Origin: JANQIV01 sp050117315
GTDB lineage: Bacteria > Bacteroidota > Ignavibacteria > Ignavibacteriales > Melioribacteraceae
Assembly: GCA_050117315.1 (NCBI GenBank)
Contig: JASFMY010000005.1
Coordinates: forward strand, 39,326 to 103,325
Direction of reading: 5' to 3'
Length of the DNA stretch: 64,000 nucleotides
The notes below the pieces were generated by a model. It saw only the letters and a program-made list of their open reading frames with translations. It was not told the origin of the DNA and did no database searches. The position numbers were made by a program, and so were the translations under genes. This document shows, in pieces, positions 25,976 through 33,481 of this stretch. Each line of letters begins with the position of its first letter. The first letter of the stretch is position 1.

Positions 25976-26360
25976 AATTGTTCTCCGTTTCATATAATTT
26001 AATTGAATAAAGCTTTCCCGAAGGGATCTTATCAGCCAGTTGTTTCCAAATTTCAATAACCAAATTTTCCGAACTGGTAATTTTTCCTTTCATAAATTCT
26101 ACATCCAAGTTCAAATTTCTGTGATCCAACTTTGAAGTTACATTATCCCGAATAATTTCTTTTAATACGGATAAATCAATTACATACCCGCTTTTAGGAT
26201 TTACTTCGCCCGCAACAACAACTTCTAAAACATAGTTGTGGCCATGCCAGTTGGGACTGTTGCATTTCCCATATAATTCCGCATTTTCTTCTTCAGTTAA
26301 TTCAGGATTATTCAACCTATGGGAAGAGCTGAATACTTCTCTTCTAGTAACATATACCAT
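25953..26360 (-). CDS. 6-pyruvoyltetrahydropterin synthase/QueD family, biopterin-type
   Basis: The product is 135 residues. The zinc ligands and catalytic Cys appear as SSSHRL and YGKCNSPNWHGHNY, with LDHRNLNLDV and the later SSENLVIEIWKQL. The block GKCNxPNxHGHNY is closer to animal and Chlorobium PTPS than to typical QueD. Together with folE and the SDR this suggests 6-pyruvoyltetrahydropterin formation from dihydroneopterin triphosphate. A queuosine (QueD) role cannot be excluded; no queC, queE or queF is visible nearby. Confidence 0.9.
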   Translation of the reverse strand: MVYVTRREVFSSSHRLNNPELTEEENAELYGKCNSPNWHGHNYVLEVVVAGEVNPKSGYVIDLSVLKEIIRDNVTSKLDHRNLNLDVEFMKGKITSSENLVIEIWKQLADKIPSGKLYSIKLYETENNYVEYKGE

Positions 26361-26364
26361 TTTC

Positions 26365-26829
26365 TTAGTTTAACTCTTCTAAAATTTTTCTTACTTCTTC
26401 TACGTGGCCTTTAACTTTTACTTTGGGAAATATCTTTGCAATCTTTCCGTTTTTATCAATTACAAAAGTTGTTCTTTCAACTCCCATATATTTTCTGCCG
26501 TACATACTTTTTTCTTTCCAAACGCCATATTTTTCAACTACTTTTTTCTCTTCGTCTGCCAGAAGCTTAAAGGGTAATTCAAATTTATCGCTAAATTTCT
26601 TGTGAGATTTTACGGAATCAGGGCTTATGCCGAGAATAACTGCATCCAGTTTGTCAAAATCCGGTATGGCGTCTCTAAAATCACAAGCTTCTGCAGTACA
26701 TCCGGAGGTGTTATCTTTCGGGTAAAAATATAAAACAACATTTTTACCGGCATGATCTTTTAATGAAACCTTGTTCCCGTCTCCGTCCGATAATGTAATT
26801 GCCGGAGCTTTTTTCCCTTCTTGTAGCAT
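26365..26829 (-). CDS. bcp: Thioredoxin-dependent thiol peroxidase (BCP/PrxQ)
   Basis: The product is 154 residues from the ATG at 26829 (MLQEGKKAPAITL); an upstream in-frame ATG at 26883 would run through the terminator hairpin of the previous gene and is unlikely. The peroxidatic and resolving cysteines lie in YPKDNTSGCTAEACDFRD, the five-residue spacing of alpha-type PrxQ. KYGVWKEKSMYGRKYMGVER and the following TFVIDKNGKI are also typical. It reduces peroxides with thioredoxin in the cytoplasm. It is four bases upstream of the pterin operon on the same strand. Confidence 0.95.
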   Translation of the reverse strand: MLQEGKKAPAITLSDGDGNKVSLKDHAGKNVVLYFYPKDNTSGCTAEACDFRDAIPDFDKLDAVILGISPDSVKSHKKFSDKFELPFKLLADEEKKVVEKYGVWKEKSMYGRKYMGVERTTFVIDKNGKIAKIFPKVKVKGHVEEVRKILEELN

Positions 26830-26857
26830 TTTATATCCTTTTGAAAATTTGAATAAC

Positions 26858-26892
26858 AAAACTCCTTTGGATGTTTTTTTCAAAGGAGTTTT
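26858..26892 (-). terminator. Rho-independent terminator after the peroxiredoxin gene
   Basis: Perfect 12-bp arms AAAACTCCTTTG and CAAAGGAGTTTT enclose an 11-base loop. On the minus strand the second arm ends TTTT. It starts six bases after the peroxiredoxin stop and lies before the bcp start at 26829, so it would separate the two genes. Confidence 0.85.
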
Positions 26893-26898
26893 AAAAAG

Positions 26899-27381
26899 TT
26901 AGGCTAAGTTTTTTAACGCTTCTTTAATAGCTTCATAATTCGGCTCATCACCGGGATTTTCAAGGACCTCAGCATACCTAATAATTCCCTCTTTATCAAC
27001 AACAAAAGCCGATCTTTTTGCTACGCCGTTTAAGTCCAGTTTGCCCGGGACAAATACTTCATACATTGCATCGTATTTTGCAGCAACTTCTTTGTTAAAG
27101 TCACTTAATAAGGGAAAGTTAAAATTAAATTTTTCCACCCATAGCTTTTGTGCAAACGGACTGTCTACGCTAATTGCCAATACTTGGGCGCCTAAAGAAT
27201 TGTAATGTGATAAACCATCCCTTGTTGTACATAATTCCTTTTCACAAACAGAAGTATTCACAAAAGGAAAAAACAAAATTACAACATTTGTTTCTCCTTT
27301 GAAACTGCTTAAAGAAACCTCTTCAAGGTTATGGTTTTTTAGTTTGAAATCAGGTGCGACATCACCGACTTTTAATGCCAT
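26899..27381 (-). CDS. Peroxiredoxin (AhpE/redoxin type)
   Basis: The product is 160 residues. It has VGDVAPDFKLKNHN at the start, the peroxidatic Cys in FFPFVNTSVCEKELCTTRD, and the later RSAFVVDKEGIIRYAEVLE. PFVNTxVC is the AhpE-type variant of the PxxxTxxC motif. A second Cys five residues on may resolve. It lies 11 bases after dodecin, probably in one unit, and ends at a strong terminator. A divergent Fur/PerR gene suggests peroxide- or iron-responsive control. Confidence 0.94.
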   Translation of the reverse strand: MALKVGDVAPDFKLKNHNLEEVSLSSFKGETNVVILFFPFVNTSVCEKELCTTRDGLSHYNSLGAQVLAISVDSPFAQKLWVEKFNFNFPLLSDFNKEVAAKYDAMYEVFVPGKLDLNGVAKRSAFVVDKEGIIRYAEVLENPGDEPNYEAIKEALKNLA

Positions 27382-27392
27382 ATTTATCTCCT

Positions 27393-27590
27393 TTATATTT
27401 TTCTTCCTATTTTTACTTTTACTTGAAATTCTACTTCGCCTTCCGAAGTAACTCTTCCTCTTTCTTCTATCACTTCAAACCAGGATACCGGTTTTTCTTC
27501 ATTTGCTTTTTTAACAACATCTTTAACCGCTTCGCATGAGCAGGATGTGGATGTACCAACTAATTCTATTATTTCGAATGAACTCGACAT
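27393..27590 (-). CDS. Dodecin family flavin-binding protein
   Basis: The product is 65 residues. The family signature is visible: IELVGTSTSCSCEAVKDVV, then the flavin-stacking Trp in PVSWFEVIEERG and the EFQVKVKIG end. Dodecins form hollow 12-mers that store and buffer flavins. The usual WE after GTS is replaced by CSC, an oddity that introduces two cysteines close together. It is the first gene of the dodecin-peroxiredoxin unit, divergent from the Fur-type regulator. Confidence 0.9.
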   Translation of the reverse strand: MSSSFEIIELVGTSTSCSCEAVKDVVKKANEEKPVSWFEVIEERGRVTSEGEVEFQVKVKIGRKI

Positions 27591-27705
27591 AATAACTCCT
27601 TTGATAATGATAAAGTTTCACAATTTATAACAAACCTGAAATATTTAAAAACCCATAAAAACGAAATGAAAAAATATGCTTTTTTCGGATAATTTACCTC
27701 ATCTA

Positions 27706-27748
27706 AAATAGGACATTATGATTTTTTTGGAAATAGGATATTATTTCA
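27706..27748. promoter_or_regulatory. Direct repeats in the divergent dodecin/Fur region, candidate operator
   Basis: Two similar 18-bp units, AAAATAGGACATTATGAT (27706-27723) and GAAATAGGATATTATTTC (27731-27748), lie about 25 bp apart in the 200-bp AT-rich gap between dodecin and the Fur-type gene. They share AAATAGGA-ATTAT. They are reasonable candidates for Fur/PerR binding, controlling both directions, but do not match a textbook Fur box exactly. Confidence 0.4.
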
Positions 27749-27790
27749 ATATTTTTATAGAGATTAAATCCAAATAAAAGATTAATTGAC

Positions 27791-28240
27791 TTGAAATATC
27801 CAAAAGCACACGAAGAATTTAAAAGTTTTCTCAAACATGAAAAACATAGGATTACCCCGGAACGATTTGAAGTATTGGATTATGCTTTAGATCAAAAAGG
27901 CCACTTTGGCGCTGATGAGTTATACATAGCAATGAAGAACGATGATTCAAATATTTCGAGAGCAACTGTTTATAATACAATCGAACTATTGGCACAATGT
28001 GAATTATTAGCAAAGCGGCATTTCGGAGAAAACAAAACAAGGTACGAATCAAACTTTAACCGTAAAAATCATGACCATCTGATTTGTACCAGTTGCGGTA
28101 AAATAAAAGAATTCTCAAATCCTAATGTAGAAAAACTTGTTAAAGAAATTTCCGAAGAGTTAGGTTTTGAAAATACCGGTTATTCGTTTAATATTTTCGG
28201 TAAATGTAACAACAAAGATTGTGACGAGCATAAATGTTAA
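27791..28240 (+). CDS. Fur/PerR family metal-dependent regulator
   Basis: The product is 149 residues and starts at TTG. The N-terminal winged helix has RITPERFEVLDYALDQ and the recognition region ISRATVYNTIELLAQCELL. The dimerisation part has the metal-binding HDHLICTSCGKIKEF and ends CNNKDCDEHKC, giving the CxxC pairs of the structural zinc site. The type (Fur, PerR or Zur) cannot be fixed from the sequence alone, but the divergent dodecin-peroxiredoxin unit suggests a PerR-like role. A putative hydrolase follows 15 bases later. Confidence 0.93.
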   Translation: MKYPKAHEEFKSFLKHEKHRITPERFEVLDYALDQKGHFGADELYIAMKNDDSNISRATVYNTIELLAQCELLAKRHFGENKTRYESNFNRKNHDHLICTSCGKIKEFSNPNVEKLVKEISEELGFENTGYSFNIFGKCNNKDCDEHKC

Positions 28241-28255
28241 GAATCAGGAATTAAA

Positions 28256-28972
28256 TTGAAAAAATATATTCCCAAATATCCTTTGATCTGGCAGAAAGAC
28301 GATTTTTTTATAAAAATCTTCACCTCTATTCCCAATCTTGCTACGGGGATTTTACTAACTACAAAAAATGACAAATTTGTAATTGATCCCGGTGACGGAA
28401 TCTTAGGATATCTAACAAAAGAAATAGGGCCTAAAAAAATACTAGATATTAATGACGTTTTTATAAGCCACGGGCATCACGATCATGTAGGCGGGTTATG
28501 GTCTTATCTTACTTATTTATCCGTAATGAAAAAAAAGAAACCGCTTAACATTTATTACCCGAAAGGATGCTTGGAAATTATTTCCATTCACAATGCTTTC
28601 CAGCAGGTTTATTCGCACGAATTGACATACCAGATTAAATTAATTGAAATTGATGAACCTGTTACATTGATGTGTAATTCGTTAAAGATTGAGCCTTTCA
28701 AAGTAAAGCACAGTGAAGTAAATAATGAAGGCAAAATTGAATACATTCCTTCGTTAGGCTTTAAATTCATTTATGACGGGAAATCAATTTGTTACGGCGG
28801 CGACACTGCTTATTGCGAAACTTTGGTGGAAAAATCAAAAGATGCAGATCTTGCAATAATTGAAGCGGGTGCAGAAGACGAGGAAGAAACAGATTTGCAT
28901 ATGACCCAGGAACAGGCCATTCAAATTGGTGAGACCGCTAAAGAGTATTTTTTGGTGCACGTACCGGAATAA
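28256..28972 (+). CDS. Metallo-beta-lactamase-fold hydrolase
   Basis: The product is 238 residues and starts at TTG, 15 bases after the Fur-type gene. The metal site is clear: VFISHGHHDHVGG near residue 70, a later His (FKVKHSEV, around 150) and the Asp in CYGGDTAYCETLV. It has the RNase Z/AtsA-like outline (VIDPGDG at residue 40). The substrate is unknown; a phosphodiesterase or lactone hydrolase are options. It is probably co-transcribed with the regulator. Confidence 0.88.
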   Translation: MKKYIPKYPLIWQKDDFFIKIFTSIPNLATGILLTTKNDKFVIDPGDGILGYLTKEIGPKKILDINDVFISHGHHDHVGGLWSYLTYLSVMKKKKPLNIYYPKGCLEIISIHNAFQQVYSHELTYQIKLIEIDEPVTLMCNSLKIEPFKVKHSEVNNEGKIEYIPSLGFKFIYDGKSICYGGDTAYCETLVEKSKDADLAIIEAGAEDEEETDLHMTQEQAIQIGETAKEYFLVHVPE

Positions 28973-29380
28973 AATTCATTTTGTCTTAAATCTGTACTAA
29001 TCACAATTTAATCTTTGTTACATCAGTTCCCTCTTTTGAATCAACATAAATCTCGATTTTTAAGCAGTTAAATTCTCCGGCATCAACTTTGCCGAAAAAG
29101 GAATTTTTATTAGAAACAAGCTCCATCTTCTAGTGCCTGAGTAATTTTTTTCCCAAAATTATTTCGGAGAGTGTGTATCTTTTGGATTTGTATTAGGCAT
29201 AAACCTCCATAACCCTTCACTATAGATCACAAATTTGTATGCCTAAGACCTTTTGTTTTTGAGTACTAATTTTTTAGTTAAAAATAATTATAAAATTATA
29301 TATTCATATTGACTTCATGCTTTAAATTACACATTTTACTTAACAGATGTGTCTATCTTTTTCTTATAAGGAAGGACATT
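28973..29380. other. Intergenic stretch with a gene remnant
   Basis: This ~400-bp gap has no intact gene. A 41-codon minus-strand frame at 29001-29126 is described separately. The rest (29130-29330) is AT-rich and I see no repeat or structure in it. Confidence 0.5.
29001..29126 (-). pseudogene. Short coding remnant of unknown origin
   Basis: A 41-codon frame from ATG to TGA reads SFFGKVDAGEFNCLKIEIYV in its middle and ends DVTKIKL. The alternating pattern and Phe-x-Gly-x-Val-x-Ala-Gly look like real protein, as in the C-terminal strands of exported beta-sandwich domains. It has no clear ribosome site and no companion gene, so a decayed 3' end is the likeliest reading. Confidence 0.3.
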
Positions 29381-29701
29381 ATGAAAACAAAAAATGCTTT
29401 TCCTATTCTTCTAATTGGAATTATTGCTTTTTATTTCGTCATCTGTAATTCCAATGAAAATTCACTGAACAGTACTGAAAATCAAATTAGTCCTCTCACA
29501 AAACTTATCTTTGGACAAAACCTTTTGCTTGAAGCAAAGGAGAATAACATTTCAGTTCATAATACTGCCGTAGAAGAACTTCTCTATGATTGGAGTTTTT
29601 CTATCTGTGTGTATGAAAAATGGCTTTCGTATATGATAATTAATAAAGGTAGGAGCTTATGCTCATCTTTAACAAAAATAAAATATGGAGTCATGATATG
29701 A
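29381..29701 (+). pseudogene. Truncated tandem copy of the rubredoxin lipoprotein gene
   Basis: The frame encodes a signal/lipoprotein start (FPILLIGIIAFYFVIC) nearly identical in design to the next gene, and shares the segment KLIFGQNLLLEAKENN then VHNTAVEELL. After residue ~69 the sequence diverges into unrelated residues (DWSFSICVYEKWLSY) and lacks the rubredoxin domain. The stop overlaps the next ATG (ATGA). It is probably a partial duplicate that lost its 3' part; it may still be translated. Confidence 0.6.
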
Positions 29702-30240
29702 AAACAAAAATTGTGTTTTCTCTTCTTCTAATGGGAATTGTTGCTTTTTATTTTATTGCTTGTAATTCTGATGAAAATTCATCAGCCATTACTGAGAATC
29801 AAACTAGTGCTTCCAAAGAGATTTCAGGAACCGAAGTTAAACAGAATATCGAAAAACTTGCCTTTGGACAGACTCTTTTGTTAGATGCAAAAAAGAATAA
29901 TGTTTCAGTTTATCATGCAGTCTTTGAAGAATTGCGTAAGAATTGTGAAGGCTTTGATATGTTTGATATAACGACGGAGAAAAGAAACGCCTATATATTG
30001 GAACGCGTAGAAATATTGGAAAAATATTTCCCCACCTTAGCTAATCATAAAAATTCAAACACCACATATTCAGAGGATTATACTGTTTTATGTATGTGTC
30101 TGATATGCGGATATATATATGACGAAAGAGAAGGCGATCCCGACAACGGAATTCCACCAGGCACACCTTTCAGTGAACTACCGGATGATTGGAAATGCCC
30201 ATGTTGCAAATGGGGAAAAGGAGCCTTTTGGTGTCTATAA
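29698..30240 (+). CDS. Exported lipoprotein with C-terminal rubredoxin domain
   Basis: The product is 180 residues from the ATG at 29698. The signal FSLLLMGIVAFYFIAC ends in a lipobox Cys (FIAC). Residues ~25-130 are helical linker of unknown function. The last ~50 residues are a rubredoxin domain: CMCLICGYIYDEREGDPDNG, then ELPDDWKCPCC. The paired CxxC ligands would hold one Fe(SCys)4 site outside the cytoplasm. Membrane-anchored periplasmic rubredoxins are uncommon; a role in electron transfer at the envelope is inference. It follows a truncated tandem copy and ends at a strong terminator. Confidence 0.85.
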   Translation: MKTKIVFSLLLMGIVAFYFIACNSDENSSAITENQTSASKEISGTEVKQNIEKLAFGQTLLLDAKKNNVSVYHAVFEELRKNCEGFDMFDITTEKRNAYILERVEILEKYFPTLANHKNSNTTYSEDYTVLCMCLICGYIYDEREGDPDNGIPPGTPFSELPDDWKCPCCKWGKGAFWCL

Positions 30241-30267
30241 TAATATCGCTGCAAACAAAACCAACAC

Positions 30268-30298
30268 AAAAAGCCGCTCATTATGCAGGCGGCTTTTT
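30268..30298 (+). terminator. Rho-independent terminator after the rubredoxin lipoprotein gene
   Basis: AAAAAGCCGC and GCGGCTTTTT form a 10-bp perfect stem with an 11-base loop, ending in five T on the plus strand. It begins 28 bases after the rubredoxin stop. Confidence 0.9.
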
Positions 30299-30311
30299 AG
30301 GATTTAAATAG

Positions 30312-30587
30312 TTATGGTGTAATAGGCACGTTACAACCTGCTTCCAACTTGTTTCTTGTTTTCATCGCTTCGTTCAATAAAGATTGGGGTGTATTGTTGT
30401 TATTTATAATTTTATCAACGGCATCAATAATTTCACCACATCCTTTGTTATAAGGAGGCTTTGCATAATCACTATAATATACTTTTAAGATATTTTGTTT
30501 GTAGGTCAGATTGCTGGCAATCCGATCTACAATTAAGTATTGATGATAAGTCAATACAAACATTTTGATTTCGGAATTAAGCCACAT
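30312..30587 (-). CDS. Small hypothetical protein or gene remnant, partly made of a repeat
   Basis: The frame is 91 codons. The C-terminal half (YAKPPYNKGCGEIIDAVDKI, NTPQSLLNEAMKTRNKLEAG) looks like real helical protein. The N-terminal half (residues ~1-28) is read through the two-hairpin repeat at 30504-30620 and is probably not native. It may be a decayed gene whose 5' end was overwritten by the repeat. No family is recognised. Confidence 0.3.
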   Translation of the reverse strand: MWLNSEIKMFVLTYHQYLIVDRIASNLTYKQNILKVYYSDYAKPPYNKGCGEIIDAVDKIINNNNTPQSLLNEAMKTRNKLEAGCNVPITP

Positions 30588-30620
30588 TTATCAGCCGATG
30601 TGGGAATCTCGGCAGGCAAA
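30504..30620. repeat. Two-hairpin dispersed repeat, copy 1
   Basis: The first hairpin is GATTGCTGGCAATC-centred (GTAGGTCAGATTGCTGGCAA then TCCGATCTAC). About 75 bp later comes a second, TCAGCCGATG...TCTCGGCAGGCA. The same order and spacing occur at 33325-33440, and the second hairpin alone at 35565-35600. It has no coding content and is probably a MITE-like or REP-like element. Confidence 0.7.
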
Positions 30621-30655
30621 AATCTAATCTATATGTAAAAGCAACTTTTTGAAAT

Positions 30656-32050
30656 TTAATTTTTTTCTAAGTAAATACTTCCATGGTCAGCTCTAAGAAT
30701 AATCTTAGAATTACCGTTCCCTAATTTTTCATTCACTTTTGAAGAGTTGGTTCCTTTCTTTATTTTGATAGGAAACCCGGATTTGATCTCACCGTGAGAG
30801 ACATATAAATTAATTTCACCGTTATAACTTCCCGGTAGTGCAAATTCAATATTCCCAAAATCATTTTCAATATCTACTAATTCGGGAACTCTTAATATTC
30901 CTATTATAACGGGGTCACTCCTATTTGTAATAACAATCTCTTTTCCACTAAATTTTTCCAGTTGAATTGTGCAATAATTTGTTCCCGATTCCCAATTACC
31001 TTTTATATCACTGCCTATTACTGTTGAACTCCTGGAAGTTAAATTAACGTTACCATCAATAGATTTTAGCGTAATATCGGAATAACTGTCATCTATAACA
31101 ACATTACCCGTAGCTTTTTCTATAGATATATGCCCGGACCTGTCCGAGATTTCAATGTCCTTCCCTTTTATTCCCGAAACACCGTTGATATTGCAGGTTG
31201 TATACGGCGCATCAATTCTAATTCCTTTTACATTTGTAACATCGAATTTACCGCTGCGGTTTTTTAAATCCGCAAAACCGTTTATGTTTTTTATTATAAC
31301 GTCGGAATAATCAGCCGACATCTTCAAATCGGAATCAATATCTTCAACATTAACATTAGCGCTGCGTGTTTTAACATCGAGTATTCCTTTTACTTTGCGC
31401 ACATCTATCTTAGAATAATCGGCTATTATTTTTATCGGACCTTCAAAATTATCAACAGTAACATTACCGCTTCTCGAATTTAAATTTAATTCTCCTCCCG
31501 AATTTAAAATAAAGTTATCACCGTAATCATTTTCGATTGCAAAAATATTGCCGCAATTATTTAAGTAAAGTTCATTGCTTCTGCCTATTAAATTTATTTC
31601 ACCCAGCATATCATCAAGCCGGATAATGCTGTATTTAAAATCTGCTTTTAACGGGTTTGCACGGGGCACATAGATATTGCCTTTAATCTCTTTTGAGAAA
31701 TCAAAATAAAATCTCCCCCTGAAAATATCCCAAAACGACCAGCCGCCGTCAACTTCCTCTTCATCAAATTTTATCACCAATTTTGAATTTCTATGCTTTT
31801 CAATAATATCGAAATATTCTACGTACTCGGCTTCCAGTTCCTCATCGCTGGAAGTAACCTTAAGCCGGAGATCAAAATACACTTCGTCCTTATCCCACGA
31901 TTTAACATTTATATCAAGCCCGGATACTGTTTCTATTTCAATAAGTTTCCCCGGCTCAATGCTGAAACTTTTCTTAATATTTTTATGCCCCGCAGCATAA
32001 AGCATCACACTTACCTGAATAAACAATATCATAAATTTTAACGCTTTCAT
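30656..32050 (-). CDS. DUF4097-type exported beta-helix protein
   Basis: The product is 464 residues with a signal peptide (FMILFIQVSVMLYAAG). It consists of repeated short strands, such as SRSGNVTVDNFEGPIKI, KTRSANVNVEDIDSDLKMSA, DRSGHISIEKATGNVVIDD and SRSSTVIGSDIKGNWE. The R-S-G-x-V/I repeats form a right-handed helix typical of DUF4097/GIN-domain adhesin-like proteins. In Bacteroidota these often sit behind an ECF sigma/anti-sigma pair, as here: the gene overlaps the anti-sigma gene by four bases. The function is unknown; it is probably an envelope stress output or surface protein. Confidence 0.85.
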   Translation of the reverse strand: MKALKFMILFIQVSVMLYAAGHKNIKKSFSIEPGKLIEIETVSGLDINVKSWDKDEVYFDLRLKVTSSDEELEAEYVEYFDIIEKHRNSKLVIKFDEEEVDGGWSFWDIFRGRFYFDFSKEIKGNIYVPRANPLKADFKYSIIRLDDMLGEINLIGRSNELYLNNCGNIFAIENDYGDNFILNSGGELNLNSRSGNVTVDNFEGPIKIIADYSKIDVRKVKGILDVKTRSANVNVEDIDSDLKMSADYSDVIIKNINGFADLKNRSGKFDVTNVKGIRIDAPYTTCNINGVSGIKGKDIEISDRSGHISIEKATGNVVIDDSYSDITLKSIDGNVNLTSRSSTVIGSDIKGNWESGTNYCTIQLEKFSGKEIVITNRSDPVIIGILRVPELVDIENDFGNIEFALPGSYNGEINLYVSHGEIKSGFPIKIKKGTNSSKVNEKLGNGNSKIILRADHGSIYLEKN

Positions 32051-32553
32051 CTTTCGTTCTCCTCTATAGCAATAATTGCATTTATAATTTCCAGTTTCAT
32101 TTTATATAATTCTCTTAACCGTCTTTGCTTTACCGGCGATTGGTTATACGAATCTTGATTTAATTTTAAGTCTACAATTGCATCGTTAATAGACTCAAGC
32201 CCTTCTAGCTGCACCTCTATCAAATCGTCTACATTTACGGATTTTTTCTTACCGGATAAAACCATGGGTAATTTATTTTCAAGTTTATCAATTGTTTCAT
32301 CGTAAACACGGTTGATTCTTTCGTCCAGAGGTCTTTTACTTTCGATAAAGTTCAGGACTGTACTTCTTATCCCGATGAATGAAAAAAACAAAATTACGGC
32401 GGCTGCCATGCCGAGAGAGAAGCTTCTAAAATCTAACCCATAATACGATTGTTTTTCTTTCCTTATTTCTCTCCTGACGGAATTCCACATTCTGAGCCTT
32501 GTTTTGAAATCCGGCGAGTCGCTTTTCTTATAAAATTCGTTCATGTTAATCAT
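32047..32553 (-). CDS. Putative membrane anti-sigma factor
   Basis: The product is 168 residues. It has a cytoplasmic N-terminus of ~45 residues, one membrane helix (FSLGMAAAVILFFSFIGI) and a helical, charged C-terminus (periplasmic by prediction). It overlaps the upstream sigma gene by eight bases and the downstream DUF4097 gene by four. No zinc-finger HxxxCxxC motif is seen. The assignment rests on position and topology, not on a sequence signature. Confidence 0.7.
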   Translation of the reverse strand: MINMNEFYKKSDSPDFKTRLRMWNSVRREIRKEKQSYYGLDFRSFSLGMAAAVILFFSFIGIRSTVLNFIESKRPLDERINRVYDETIDKLENKLPMVLSGKKKSVNVDDLIEVQLEGLESINDAIVDLKLNQDSYNQSPVKQRRLRELYKMKLEIINAIIAIEENER

Positions 32554-33076
32554 TTATATGCATCTCCTTTTGCCATCTCTTTTTTAAGTACTGTTTTGTC
32601 CTGCTCAATGATGTCCGTGAAGCTGCTTCGCTTATGTCTAGTATCTCCGCAATCTCCGCATGGGAATAACCTTCAACTTCAAAAAGGATGAAGATTGCTT
32701 TTTTATTTTCATCAAGCTCCTCCAGCAGCCACTTCATATCAATATGCCATTCAAAATTTTCCTCTTTTATTAATGAACTCTCGCAATCAAAATTATCAAT
32801 GGAAATAGTCTTTTGCTTTTTGGGGTTTCTATAATCGGTTTTCATCTCATTTATACCGATGCGGAACAGCCATGTAGAAAATTTCGATTTATATTCGAAC
32901 TGGGAAATATTTTTATATGCTTTTATAAAAGTAAGTTGGACCCAGTCTTCGACAATATCTTTATCGTTGTCGAATTGCATTAAAAACCTGTATAAAGGCT
33001 TAACATTATTATCGTATAATTTTTTAAATGCTCCTGTATTACCATTCTTTACTTTTTCAATAAGAATATTTTCCAA
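32546..33076 (-). CDS. ECF-type RNA polymerase sigma factor (sigma-70 family)
   Basis: The product is 176 residues. Region 2 has NVKPLYRFLMQFDNDKDIVE, then WVQLTFIKAYKNISQFEYKS and KFSTWLFRIGINEMKTDYRN. Region 4 has ILFEVEGYSHAEIAEILDIS followed by EAASRTSLSRTKQYLKKRWQ. These are the complete parts of an ECF sigma factor. It is the first gene of the sigma, anti-sigma, DUF4097 unit and probably controls its own operon. The upstream gap of 400 bp holds a repeat and the promoter. Confidence 0.93.
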   Translation of the reverse strand: MENILIEKVKNGNTGAFKKLYDNNVKPLYRFLMQFDNDKDIVEDWVQLTFIKAYKNISQFEYKSKFSTWLFRIGINEMKTDYRNPKKQKTISIDNFDCESSLIKEENFEWHIDMKWLLEELDENKKAIFILFEVEGYSHAEIAEILDISEAASRTSLSRTKQYLKKRWQKEMHIND

Positions 33077-33481
33077 ATTACCCCGCTTTAACCCGTTTTG
33101 TTGTTAGATGTGAGTTTTTATTCCAATGTTACATTATTTATCTAATGAAAAAGAAGATTTTAGTAAAAAAAAGCCGTTTCGACAAAATCTCTAATAATTA
33201 TATTATTTTCATGAACTAAGTTCCAATATAATTTGCTAAACTCCTATCGCAGAGTTAGCTCTAGATAAACAATTTACTTCTTTTTACTACATCGTCAAAA
33301 CTATGCTTCCGGTTTGTTAGTAGATTAGATTGCTGGCAATCTGATCTACAATTAAACGTTGATGAGAGATAACTATAAGTATTATATTTGTGGAATTAAA
33401 ACACATAAATCAGCCAAGGAGTGGGCCTCGGCTGGCAGAAAGGATATAAAGAATCAATAAAATTTTTGGAGGTTACTTAAT
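33077..33481. other. Intergenic region with two-hairpin repeat copy
   Basis: This 405-bp gap between divergent genes holds no coding frame. It contains the repeat at 33325-33440. The left part (33077-33300) is AT-rich and must hold the sigma-factor promoter, but I cannot identify it. Confidence 0.5.
33325..33440. repeat. Two-hairpin dispersed repeat, copy 2
   Basis: AGATTGCTGGCAATCT is followed by CTACAATTAAACGTTGATGA, a ~50-bp AT-rich stretch and the second hairpin CAGCCAAGG-CCTCGGCTGG. It matches copy 1 (30504-30620) in both hairpins and in the CTACAATTAA after the first. It ends about 40 bp before the serine-hydrolase gene and so may influence its expression. Confidence 0.7.
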
